From: Ruegeria arenilitoris
Lineage (GTDB): Bacteria > Pseudomonadota > Alphaproteobacteria > Rhodobacterales > Rhodobacteraceae
Direction: 5' to 3'
Assembly: GCF_013031355.1 (NCBI RefSeq)
Contig: NZ_WPZO01000001.1
Location: 1-64,000 of the forward strand
Length of the DNA stretch: 64,000 nt
Shown here: one piece after another, positions 19,373 through 27,176 of the stretch
Layout: each line of letters starts with the position of its first letter
How positions within the stretch are numbered: the stretch's first letter is position 1
The notes under the pieces: generated by a model
The model's database searches: none
Seen by the model: only the letters and a program-made list of their open reading frames with translations
What the model was told of the DNA's origin: nothing
Translations under genes and position numbers: made by a program

Positions 19373-20470
19373 TCAGTTGCCCTGATTGCGTGCTTCCAAC
19401 CGTTCGAGGTTGACCACGGTCGACAGCATCAGACGATCATGACTCCAATCCTCGGTCTGTTGGACCGACGCGGCGGCCAACCCAAGGACGAGTGCGAATA
19501 GGATCGTTAGACCAAGGAACATGAACGGCATTGACGATTGCACCGCGGGCGCATCCGCCAGCGCAATCACCCGTTGCCGCAGAACGCGTTTCGCCTTGCC
19601 ACCGGTGACCAGAGCCACGTTCAGAACGCGTGGGCTGCCGCGCGTGACGGTACGGGCGCAATAGTCCAGCAGGCATTTGGTATAGTCGTGGGCATCGATG
19701 TTCTTGCGGGCCACGACCGACTGATCGCAGGCCAATTCGCGCAGGCGGTCGAACTGATATTTCAGCACCAGGTAAGCGGGGTTCCAGAACAGCAGGGGTC
19801 GCAGAAGTTCGAACCCAAGCTCCCATTCAACGTCCCCGGCGCGCACATGCTGAAGCTCATGCGCAAGGGCAAAGCGCAGCTCACGCGGGGTGTCCAGCAA
19901 GTGGCTGGGCAACACGACATGACGCCGACGCAGACCCCGGACCGCGAAGGGGACGGAGATGCGGTCGGACAGGCGGATATCCACCTTCGCCGAGCGGCGC
20001 CACAAGAAGCTGGTGTTGACCGTCTCGCGGATCGCCAGACCGTCGCGGAACACACGCAGGGCATAGACCAGCGATGCAAGCGACATCATCACAAGGATTG
20101 CGGATACAATCGAATGGTCTCCGCTGAACAATACCTCAACCCAGCGTTGGCGCGTGTTCAGCAGCGCCTCGAACTGGGTGGCGGGCATGGCGATGTCACC
20201 CCGCAGATAGGCGGCCACGGCGATGTCGCCAATGGCCACGGTGCCTTTGGCCTGGGTGAGTGTGGCGAGCGCAGATACGCCAAGCGCCAGCAATGGGCTG
20301 ACAACGATACACAAGCAAAGCGCCTTGAGCGCCTGCAGCTGCGCCACAAATCCGTGGCTGAATGAGGTCCGGGACAGAAGCCCCCGGGCAACAAGCCAGA
20401 GAACAGCGGCCAAGCCGAGGACAAGATTCCATTCCAGATACGCGTCGAGAACCGGTTTAACCGCTGTCAT
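19373..20470 (-). CDS. BlaR1/MecR1-like M56 membrane metallopeptidase
   Basis: A 365-residue membrane protein with several N-terminal helices, a zinc HExxH motif (HELQH, near residue 205) followed by ELACDQ, and one more helix near 335-355. This matches peptidase family M56, whose members cleave a partner BlaI-type repressor after a signal. It stops soon after the last helix, so it lacks the penicillin-binding sensor domain of BlaR1. The start overlaps the blaI-like gene by 14 bases, confirming a two-gene unit. The signal and target genes are unknown; no beta-lactamase gene is nearby. Confidence 0.82.
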   Translation of the reverse strand: MTAVKPVLDAYLEWNLVLGLAAVLWLVARGLLSRTSFSHGFVAQLQALKALCLCIVVSPLLALGVSALATLTQAKGTVAIGDIAVAAYLRGDIAMPATQFEALLNTRQRWVEVLFSGDHSIVSAILVMMSLASLVYALRVFRDGLAIRETVNTSFLWRRSAKVDIRLSDRISVPFAVRGLRRRHVVLPSHLLDTPRELRFALAHELQHVRAGDVEWELGFELLRPLLFWNPAYLVLKYQFDRLRELACDQSVVARKNIDAHDYTKCLLDYCARTVTRGSPRVLNVALVTGGKAKRVLRQRVIALADAPAVQSSMPFMFLGLTILFALVLGLAAASVQQTEDWSHDRLMLSTVVNLERLEARNQGN

Positions 20471-20852
20471 TTTGCAGTCTCCTCTCTACCAGTGCCCGAA
20501 TTTCCTCCAGATCGGCTTCGCTGAGGCCCGCATCGTCAACCAGACGTGCGACCAGCGTGGCAGGTGTGTCGTCGAACAGGGTCCGCGACAGGTTCTGCAG
20601 CGACCGTGCCTGATACCTGTCTTTTTCCAAAAGCGGCGTATAGATCAGCGTCTTCCCGTCCTTGTGGCTTTCGACAAACCCCTTGTCGTCGAGAATCCGC
20701 AGGATGGTTGCGCCGGACGTATAGGCCAGGTTGCGTTCTGGTGGCAGGCGATCAAGCACGTCACGGACCGAGCCCCGACCCAGCGCCCAGAGCTCGTTCA
20801 TGAACTCGAGTTCCACTTCGGTCAGCAGGTTTGTTGTTTTCTTTTTTCGCAT
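20457..20852 (-). CDS. BlaI/MecI/CopY-family transcriptional repressor
   Basis: A 131-residue winged-helix repressor (LTEVELEFMNELWALGRGSV, GATILRILDDKGFVESHKDG). Family members bind DNA as dimers and are inactivated by cleavage by the partner M56 peptidase, here the overlapping downstream gene. ATGs at 20852 and 20870 are both possible; neither has a strong Shine-Dalgarno and I prefer the shorter. It follows the glycerol transporter operon on the same strand with a 66-base gap. Confidence 0.82.
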   Translation of the reverse strand: MRKKKTTNLLTEVELEFMNELWALGRGSVRDVLDRLPPERNLAYTSGATILRILDDKGFVESHKDGKTLIYTPLLEKDRYQARSLQNLSRTLFDDTPATLVARLVDDAGLSEADLEEIRALVERRLQNDSG

Positions 20853-20878
20853 CGGTCTTTCGTGTCGCATTTTTTAGT

Positions 20879-20897
20879 ATGCCTGACAGACAAGCAT
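20879..20897 (-). other. Stem-loop between the glycerol operon and the blaI-like gene
   Basis: A 7-bp stem with one G-T wobble (20879-20885 with 20891-20897) and a 5-base loop, read on the minus strand. No T-run follows, so termination is unproven; it could also be part of a repressor operator. Confidence 0.35.
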
Positions 20898-20918
20898 CCT
20901 TTCGCTGTTTCGCAAAGC

Positions 20919-21320
20919 CTAAACTTTCCAGAAGACGAAGATGCCCCAGCCTATGGACAGGAAAAGCGGCGTCCAGACGGGCTGACCCACCAGCCCAAGC
21001 CACGCGAGGAAGATATAGGCCGAGCCCAGCAGGGTGATGAACAGCCGATCGCCCAGAGTGGTCGTCAGGCCCAGCACACCGCGCCGCTCGATCCCGTCGC
21101 GGTATTTGAACCCTTCGAGCACGCCGATCAGGGCGATGGCCGAGAAGATGCCCACGAACACGGCCAGTGTCGCCGGGGTCCAAGCCATCCAGAAATCGGG
21201 CCAGAGGGGATCGGTCCACGAGAACCCCTTTTCCTCTTGCTGGCCGACATTGCCCCATCCGGCCTGTTGGGCAGCAGCCATCGAAGGCAAGAAGGGAAGG
21301 GTGAGAAGAAGTTTACGCAT
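20919..21320 (-). CDS. glpU: DUF2160 membrane protein of the glycerol ABC importer
   Basis: A 133-residue protein with an N-terminal signal-like helix (MRKLLLTLPFLPSMAAA) and three further hydrophobic segments (TPATLAVFVGIFSAIALIG, LFITLLGSAYIFLAWLG, PLFLSIGWGIFVFW). It matches DUF2160, the small membrane protein (GlpU) found in GlpSTPQUV operons. Its exact job is unknown; it may stabilise the permease. GAGG six bases before the ATG at 21320 supports that start; a GTG at 21332 overlaps the upstream stop. Confidence 0.8.
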   Translation of the reverse strand: MRKLLLTLPFLPSMAAAQQAGWGNVGQQEEKGFSWTDPLWPDFWMAWTPATLAVFVGIFSAIALIGVLEGFKYRDGIERRGVLGLTTTLGDRLFITLLGSAYIFLAWLGLVGQPVWTPLFLSIGWGIFVFWKV

Positions 21321-21328
21321 ATCGAACC

Positions 21329-22126
21329 TCACACACGGCCCATCGCGAAACCACGCGCGATGTAGTTGCGGACAAACCAGATGACGATGGCGCCGGGGAT
21401 GATGGTCAGGGTTCCGGCGGCGGCCAGCAGGCCCAGCTCATACCCCGCGCTGGAGGCTGTCCGGGTCATCACAGCGGCGATGGGTTTCGCCTCGACCGCG
21501 GTTAGGGTTTTGGCCAGCAGCATCTCGACCCACGAGAACATGAAGCAGAAGAAGGCTGCGACGCCGACACCGGCTTTGATGTTGGGCAGGAAGATCGTCA
21601 CGAAGAAGCGGGGGAAAGAATAGCCGTCAACATAGGCCGTCTCATCCAGCTCTTTTGGGATGCCGCGCATGAAACCTTCCAAAATCCACACCGCCAGCGG
21701 CACGTTGAACAGCGTATGTGCCAGCGCCACGGCCAGATAAGTGTCGAACAGGTGGATCGACGAATAGAGCTGGAAGAAGGGCAGAGCGAACACCGCCGCC
21801 GGGGCCATCCGGTTGGTCAACAGCCAAAAGAACAGCTGCTTGTCCCCCAGGAATCGATAGCGTGAGAACGCATAGGCCGCAGGCAGCGCCACACAGACCG
21901 ACAGTATCGTGTTGATCGTCACGTAGATGATTGAGTTGATATAACCCCAGTACCACGTCGGGTCGGTGAAGATGGTGATGTAGTTCTCCAGCGTAAAGGT
22001 CTGGGGAAACAGGGAAAAGCCCGACAGGATCTCGTTCGTGGTTTTGAAGGACATCGCCACCAGCCAATAGATCGGCAGCATCAGAAACGCGATATAGAGG
22101 ATCGGGATAAGGGAACGCTTCTTCAT
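21329..22126 (-). CDS. glpQ: Glycerol ABC importer permease GlpQ
   Basis: A 265-residue permease of the MalG/UgpE type with six membrane helices and the cytoplasmic EAA loop (DETAYVDGYSFPRFFVTIFLP) that docks on the ATPases. It pairs with GlpP to form the glycerol channel. It overlaps glpP by four bases. Confidence 0.87.
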   Translation of the reverse strand: MKKRSLIPILYIAFLMLPIYWLVAMSFKTTNEILSGFSLFPQTFTLENYITIFTDPTWYWGYINSIIYVTINTILSVCVALPAAYAFSRYRFLGDKQLFFWLLTNRMAPAAVFALPFFQLYSSIHLFDTYLAVALAHTLFNVPLAVWILEGFMRGIPKELDETAYVDGYSFPRFFVTIFLPNIKAGVGVAAFFCFMFSWVEMLLAKTLTAVEAKPIAAVMTRTASSAGYELGLLAAAGTLTIIPGAIVIWFVRNYIARGFAMGRV

Positions 22127-22986
22127 TGCGCGTCATCCTTTGTCATCAGAGTGTAGAAGACCCAGCTGACCAGCAGCGTGATGGCGAAATAGATTAGGCT
22201 CATCGCGGCCGCAGGGCCTAGGTCGAACTGTCCCAGCGCGATCTTCACAAGGTCGATCGACAGCAGGGTGGTTGAGTTGCCGGGGCCGCCGCCGGTCAGA
22301 ACGAAGGGTTCCGTATAGATGTTGAAGCTGTCCATGAAGCGCAGCAGAACCGCGATGGTCAGTACGGTTTTCATCTTGGGCAGTTGGATATAGCGGAACA
22401 CCGACCAGGGGCTGGCGCCGTCAATCTTGGCGGCCTGGTAATATGCGTCGGGGATCGACACGAGGCCCGCGTAGCAGAGCAAGACAACAAGCGACGTCCA
22501 ATGCCAGACATCCATGACAACGACTGTGATCCAGGCTGACAGCGGCTGTTGAGTCATGTCATAGTTGATACCCAGAACGTCATTCAGGAAATAGCCCAGC
22601 AGACCGATCTTGGGCAGGGTGAAGATGTTCCACATCGACCCAACCACGTTCCACGGTATCAGCATCGGCAGGGCCATCAGCACCAAGCAGACCGGCACCC
22701 AGAACCCCTTGCGCGGCATGGACAGGGCCACGATGATGCCCAGTGGAACTTCGATCAGCAAGATAAGGAAAGTAAACAGGAATTGCCGTCCCAATGCGGC
22801 TTGAAACCGGTCGGACCGCAGGATTTGTTCGAACCAGCCCAGCCCTTCCCAGAAAAACTGATTGTTGCCGAAGGTTTCCTGAACCGAGTAGTTGACCACT
22901 GTCATCATCGGCACCAGCGCGTTGAACGCGACTAGCGCCAGGACGGGCAGGACAAAGAACCACGCCTTTTGGTTTTCCGTTCTCAT
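22123..22986 (-). CDS. glpP: Glycerol ABC importer permease GlpP
   Basis: A 287-residue permease of the MalF/UgpA type with six helices and an EAA loop (AAKIDGASPWSVFRYIQLP). It is the partner of GlpQ. The start overlaps the stop of glpT by four bases, so the ATPase and permease subunits are translated in a coupled way. Confidence 0.87.
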   Translation of the reverse strand: MRTENQKAWFFVLPVLALVAFNALVPMMTVVNYSVQETFGNNQFFWEGLGWFEQILRSDRFQAALGRQFLFTFLILLIEVPLGIIVALSMPRKGFWVPVCLVLMALPMLIPWNVVGSMWNIFTLPKIGLLGYFLNDVLGINYDMTQQPLSAWITVVVMDVWHWTSLVVLLCYAGLVSIPDAYYQAAKIDGASPWSVFRYIQLPKMKTVLTIAVLLRFMDSFNIYTEPFVLTGGGPGNSTTLLSIDLVKIALGQFDLGPAAAMSLIYFAITLLVSWVFYTLMTKDDAQ

Positions 22987-24059
22987 TGCGCCCGCTCCTC
23001 GGTTGCGATCCAGCCGTCGCGATAGACGCGGGATTGTTCAGGTTTGAATTGCAGGAAGACCTGCGAGCCCGGCTCGGGGACACTGTGTTCCGTCACGGCC
23101 TTGAGGACCGTGTTGCCGACCATTGCGCTGACCACATAGTGGCGGCCGATGTCCGACACCTTGGTGACATGCGCCGGGATGCCGGTGTCGCCAAAGCCCA
23201 CATATTCAGGGCGGATGCCCAGATCGGTGCGGCCTCCGTCTCCATGGGTGGGACCTTCCAGCATAACCTCGTGGCCTTCGAATACTGCCCGGTCGCCCTT
23301 GGCTTCGCAGGGCAGAACGTTCATTCCGGGTGAGCCGATGAAGTGGCCGACGAACGTATGTTGGGGGCGCTCGAACAGTTCGACCGGCGTACCGATCTGA
23401 ACCACTTCGCCTTCCTGCATCACCACGACTTCGTCAGCGAAGGTCAGCGCCTCGGTCTGGTCGTGGGTCACATAGATCATCGTGGCTTTGACGCGCTGGT
23501 GCAGTTCTTTCAGCTTCGACCGCAGTTTCCATTTCAGATGCGGGTCGATCACGGTCAGCGGTTCATCGAACATCACTGCATTCACGTCGTCGCGGACCAG
23601 ACCGCGCCCCATTGAAATTTTCTGCTTGTTGTCAGGGCTGAGGCCACTGGCGCGGGTGTTCAGCATATCCGTGACGTCCAGCATCTCGGCAATCTCATCG
23701 ACGCGGCGTTTGATCGTCGCGGGATCAACGCCCCGGTTTTTCAGCGGAAACGCCAGGTTTTCGCCCACGGTCATCGTGTCGTAGATAACCGGGAACTGGA
23801 AAACTTGTGCGATGTTGCGTTGGTCCGGGGGCAGGGTGGTGACATCTTTGCCGTCGAACAGAATCTGCCCTTCGGACGGCGTCAGCAGGCCCGAGATGAT
23901 ATTAAGCAGCGTGGACTTGCCGCAACCCGACGGGCCGAGCAGCGCATAGGCTCCACCGTCGCGCCAGGTCACATCGATTTCCTTCAGCGCATAATCATCG
24001 GGGCCTTTCGGCGTCGGCATATAGCTGTGTCGCAGATTTGAAAGTTTGATCTGTGCCAT
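22983..24059 (-). CDS. glpT: Glycerol ABC importer ATPase GlpT, degenerate signature motif
   Basis: A 358-residue MalK-like ATPase. Walker A (42-50, GPSGCGKST), Walker B (161-166, AVMFDE) and the H-loop histidine (H199 in VTHDQTEA) are intact, and a TOBE region follows. The ABC signature, normally LSGGQ, reads GLSPDNKQK at 139-147, and the D-loop reads VIDPH. In a heterodimer with GlpS its Walker A should pair with the intact GlpS signature. It starts one base after the glpS stop. Confidence 0.88.
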   Translation of the reverse strand: MAQIKLSNLRHSYMPTPKGPDDYALKEIDVTWRDGGAYALLGPSGCGKSTLLNIISGLLTPSEGQILFDGKDVTTLPPDQRNIAQVFQFPVIYDTMTVGENLAFPLKNRGVDPATIKRRVDEIAEMLDVTDMLNTRASGLSPDNKQKISMGRGLVRDDVNAVMFDEPLTVIDPHLKWKLRSKLKELHQRVKATMIYVTHDQTEALTFADEVVVMQEGEVVQIGTPVELFERPQHTFVGHFIGSPGMNVLPCEAKGDRAVFEGHEVMLEGPTHGDGGRTDLGIRPEYVGFGDTGIPAHVTKVSDIGRHYVVSAMVGNTVLKAVTEHSVPEPGSQVFLQFKPEQSRVYRDGWIATEERAQ

Positions 24060-24060
24060 G

Positions 24061-25110
24061 TCAGGCCACCCTTTTGCCGTCTTGGCCGAAATACCGGCAG
24101 TGGGCCGGGTTCATGTAGAAGCTGTGGTCTTCGCCCACCTGATACGGATGAACGCCCGCCGCGAGCGAAACCCAAGCTTCGTCTCCGTGCTGGAAATGTG
24201 CGCTGGAATCCGAGCCCGACAGTTCGGTCACGATGACCCGTCCGGTCAATTCCACATCCGCGTCGGACGTGCGGAAGGGGGTCACGCGGTGTGGGCGTAC
24301 AGCGACCATATAGTCTCCGTCGGCCATGTCTGCGACCGACCAGCCGCCGCCACCAGCCAGTTGCGCCTGAGCGCCGGATACGGTGATGCGTGCCACGTTG
24401 ATCGGTGGGTCCGAGAAAACCCGTGCGGCAGCGATGTTTTCGGGGTTGCGGTAGATGTCGGCGGTAGGCCCGAACTGCGTCACGTGGCCGTCTTCCATCA
24501 AGGCGGTGTAGCCGCCCAACAATAGGGCCTCTTCGGGTTCCGAGGTGGCGTAGACCACCACGGCCCCGCGTCCGGCAAACAAGTCAGGCAACTGTTCGCG
24601 CAACTCCTCGCGCAGTTTGTAGTCGAGGTTGGCAAGCGGCTCATCAAGGAATACCGCGCGGCTTTCCTTAGCAATCGCGCGGGCCAGCGCTGTTCGTTGC
24701 TGTTGTCCACCCGACAGCTCATGCGGGCGGCGGTGCAGCATCGGGCGCAGTTGGAGCAGGTCAGCGGCCTCTTCAACGCGGCCCTCGATTTCTGACTTTG
24801 CCATGCCTGCCACGCGCAGGGGCGAGGCGATGTTGTCGAAAACTGTCATATGGGGGTAGTTCACGAAGAACTGGTGCACCAGGCTGATCTGCCGCTTCTG
24901 CGTGTTCAGCTTTGTGACGTCCAGCCCATCCATAAAGACCTTGCCCGAGGCGATCGGGTCCAGCCCGGCCATCATCTTGATCAGAGAGGTCTTGCCCGAT
25001 CCCGTCGCGCCCAACAGCACGTTGAAATGGCCGGTTTGCAGCGTCAGGTTCGTGGGCTTGATGTGGATGACATTGCCAACCCGTTTGGTGGCGTCTTGTA
25101 GTTCGATCAT
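24061..25110 (-). CDS. glpS: Glycerol ABC importer ATPase GlpS, H-loop histidine missing
   Basis: A 349-residue MalK-like ATPase with Walker A (34-42, GATGSGKTS), canonical signature LSGGQ (132-136) and Walker B (152-157, AVFLDE). The switch region reads YATSEPEEA, so serine (S190) replaces the usual H-loop histidine. A TOBE-like domain follows. It is the partner of GlpT, and their defects are complementary. The ATG at 25110 begins MIELQDATKR, the natural start of the fold; the open frame extends to 25176 without support. Confidence 0.88.
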   Translation of the reverse strand: MIELQDATKRVGNVIHIKPTNLTLQTGHFNVLLGATGSGKTSLIKMMAGLDPIASGKVFMDGLDVTKLNTQKRQISLVHQFFVNYPHMTVFDNIASPLRVAGMAKSEIEGRVEEAADLLQLRPMLHRRPHELSGGQQQRTALARAIAKESRAVFLDEPLANLDYKLREELREQLPDLFAGRGAVVVYATSEPEEALLLGGYTALMEDGHVTQFGPTADIYRNPENIAAARVFSDPPINVARITVSGAQAQLAGGGGWSVADMADGDYMVAVRPHRVTPFRTSDADVELTGRVIVTELSGSDSSAHFQHGDEAWVSLAAGVHPYQVGEDHSFYMNPAHCRYFGQDGKRVA

Positions 25111-25130
25111 GTCCGTGGGTTCCGGTCCTT

Positions 25131-25179
25131 CAGTGCAGCGCACTGGTCTTTGGGGTGGGGATGCCTGAAACGGCACCCC
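25131..25179 (-). other. Tandem intercistronic stem-loops between glpV and glpS
   Basis: Two hairpins fill the 83-base spacer: a 9-bp stem with one wobble (25157-25165 with 25171-25179) and a 6-bp stem (25131-25136 with 25140-25145). Neither has a T-run. They likely protect the binding-protein mRNA or partially terminate, as at 5530-5557. Confidence 0.6.
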
Positions 25180-25193
25180 CGGGTTTAAATGGC

Positions 25194-26933
25194 TTACTGA
25201 GACTGCCAGCGCTGAACCAGTTCGTCATAGTTGACGGTCTGGCCCTGAGGCTTTTCGTTCTCAAGCTTGGCCTTCGGCGAGCCCGCTTTTTCCAGCCAGA
25301 ACTCTGGGTCCTGCGGATCGTTCAGGCGGGGACCACAGCCACCGTAGACACCGGCGCTTTCATCCGCGGCCTGCATCCGAGCCATGGTGATGTCCATCTC
25401 TTCGGCCAGACGATCCATCGCCTCTTGCGGAGTGAAGGCACCCGAGTTCACGTCACCAATCTGCTGCCACCAGATCTGGGCCAGCTTCGGATAGTCCGGA
25501 ACGTTGATGCCGGTCGGCGACCACGCCACACGGTCAGGCGAGCGGTAGAACTCGACCAGACCACCCAGCTTGGGCGCGCGTTCGGTGAACGACTCGTGGT
25601 TGACCGAGCTGTCGCGGATGAAGGTCAGGCCCACATGGGACTTCTTCACATCGACAGTCTTGGAGGTCACGAACTGAGCATAGAGCCACGCTGCCTGAGC
25701 ACGATCCGCCGGGGTCGATTTCAGGAAGGTCCAGGAGCCCACGTCCTGATAGCCAACTTTCTGGCCGTCTTCCCAATAGGGGCCATGCGGGCTGGGCGCC
25801 ATCCGCCACAGCGGCGTGCCTTCGTCATCCACGGTGTTGTTGCCTTCGGACTTCGGCTTCACCATGTCGGCAGTAAAGGCGGTGTACCAGAAGATCTGCT
25901 GGGCCACGTTGCCCTGGCTGAGTGCTGGCAGCGACTGATAGAAGTCATAAGACGCTGCACCCGGAGGCGCATAGTTCCGCAGCCATTCGTCCCACTTACG
26001 GATCGCATAGACTGCAGCCGGACCGTTCGCGGCACCGCCGCGCGAGACGGACGCACCAACAGGGTTACAGGTGCCCGCTTCCATGCGGATGCCCCATTCG
26101 TCAACCGGTACGCCGTTCGGCTCACCCTTGTCGCCTGCGCCTGCCATCGACAGCCAGGCATCGGTCATACGCCAGCCCAGGTCAGGTGCGCGCTTGCCGT
26201 AGTCCATATGGCCATAGATCGCCACACCGTCGATTTCCTTCACGTCGTTCGTGAAGAACTCGGCGATGTCTTCGTAAGCCGACCAGTTGACCGGAACACC
26301 AAGGTCATATCCGTACTTCTCTTTGAACGCGGCCTTGTTGGCCTCGTCATCGAACCAATCCTTGCGGAACCAGTAGAGGTTCGCAAACTGCTGGTCGGGC
26401 AGTTGATACAGCTTGCCGTCCGGACCGGTCGTGAACTGAATGCCCATGAAGTCATCCAGATCCAGCGTCGGTGAGGTCGTTGCCGCCCAGTCGCCGCCCA
26501 TCATGTCGGTCAGCGGATAGGCCAGTTGCAGACGCGAGTGCGTGCCGATCAGGTCGCTGTCGTTGACGTAGCCGTCATATAGGTTCCGTCCGGTCTGCAT
26601 CTGGGTCTGAACGGCCTGAACCACTTCGCCCTCACCAAGGATCTGGTGGTTGACCTTGATGCCGGTGATTTCCTCGAACGCCTTGGTCAGAACCTCGGAC
26701 TCGTACGAGTGGGTCGGGATGCCTTCGGACAGGACGTTGATTTCCATGCCAGCGTAAGGTTGTGCAGCTTCGATGAACCACTGCATTTCCGACATCTGTT
26801 CGTCTTTCGACAGGGTCGATGGCTGGAATTCGTCGTCGATCCAACGTTGTGCTGCGGCTTCGTCGGCCCAAGCAGGACCGTGCCCCGCAATGACGGCAGC
26901 CGCCGCCACTGCGGAAAGTAGATGTCTCCGCAT
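25194..26933 (-). CDS. glpV: Periplasmic glycerol-binding protein GlpV
   Basis: A 579-residue solute-binding protein with a signal peptide (MRRHLLSAVAAAAVIAGHGP, cleavage after AWA near residue 24). Its large size and the order binding protein, two ATPases, two permeases, DUF2160 match the glycerol importer GlpSTPQUV known from rhizobia. It delivers glycerol, and perhaps related polyols, to GlpPQ. The start at 26933 has a perfect GGGAGGAG site; an upstream ATG at 26987 does not. No glpD, glpK or glpR gene lies in the window. Confidence 0.87.
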   Translation of the reverse strand: MRRHLLSAVAAAAVIAGHGPAWADEAAAQRWIDDEFQPSTLSKDEQMSEMQWFIEAAQPYAGMEINVLSEGIPTHSYESEVLTKAFEEITGIKVNHQILGEGEVVQAVQTQMQTGRNLYDGYVNDSDLIGTHSRLQLAYPLTDMMGGDWAATTSPTLDLDDFMGIQFTTGPDGKLYQLPDQQFANLYWFRKDWFDDEANKAAFKEKYGYDLGVPVNWSAYEDIAEFFTNDVKEIDGVAIYGHMDYGKRAPDLGWRMTDAWLSMAGAGDKGEPNGVPVDEWGIRMEAGTCNPVGASVSRGGAANGPAAVYAIRKWDEWLRNYAPPGAASYDFYQSLPALSQGNVAQQIFWYTAFTADMVKPKSEGNNTVDDEGTPLWRMAPSPHGPYWEDGQKVGYQDVGSWTFLKSTPADRAQAAWLYAQFVTSKTVDVKKSHVGLTFIRDSSVNHESFTERAPKLGGLVEFYRSPDRVAWSPTGINVPDYPKLAQIWWQQIGDVNSGAFTPQEAMDRLAEEMDITMARMQAADESAGVYGGCGPRLNDPQDPEFWLEKAGSPKAKLENEKPQGQTVNYDELVQRWQSQ

Positions 26934-27006
26934 CTGTCTCCTCCCAAAGATTATGGTTTCCGGCGTGAACCGGATGCCGGACAGCATCAGCGATTTTTTG
27001 CGTATG

Positions 27007-27026
27007 TGTCAAACTAAATTTTTAGT
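27007..27026 (-). promoter_or_regulatory. Putative glpV promoter -35 box with abutting palindrome
   Basis: On the minus strand TTGACA (27007-27012) is a perfect sigma-70 -35 box, with a weak TGATGC 17 bases further. Directly upstream is the 14-base palindrome ACTAAA-TT-TTTAGT (27013-27026). A regulator bound there would contact RNA polymerase, so this is a good candidate operator for the glycerol importer. Which protein binds is unknown. Confidence 0.55.
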
Positions 27027-27176
27027 AATTGGATTTTCAGGGGCTTCCGCGACGACAACGCAACCTCGGTTGCCAATTTGTGAATTCGTTGTAAGCTTCA
27101 TCCGTAATTACAAAAAATGCCGCTGATTGACGTAGCGCTGATTGGCGAAAATCACTTGGACGCATGAGGATAGGCA

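Noticed and set aside
25155..26474. A 439-codon plus-strand frame opposite glpV
   Set aside because: Arg/His-rich shadow of the binding-protein gene.
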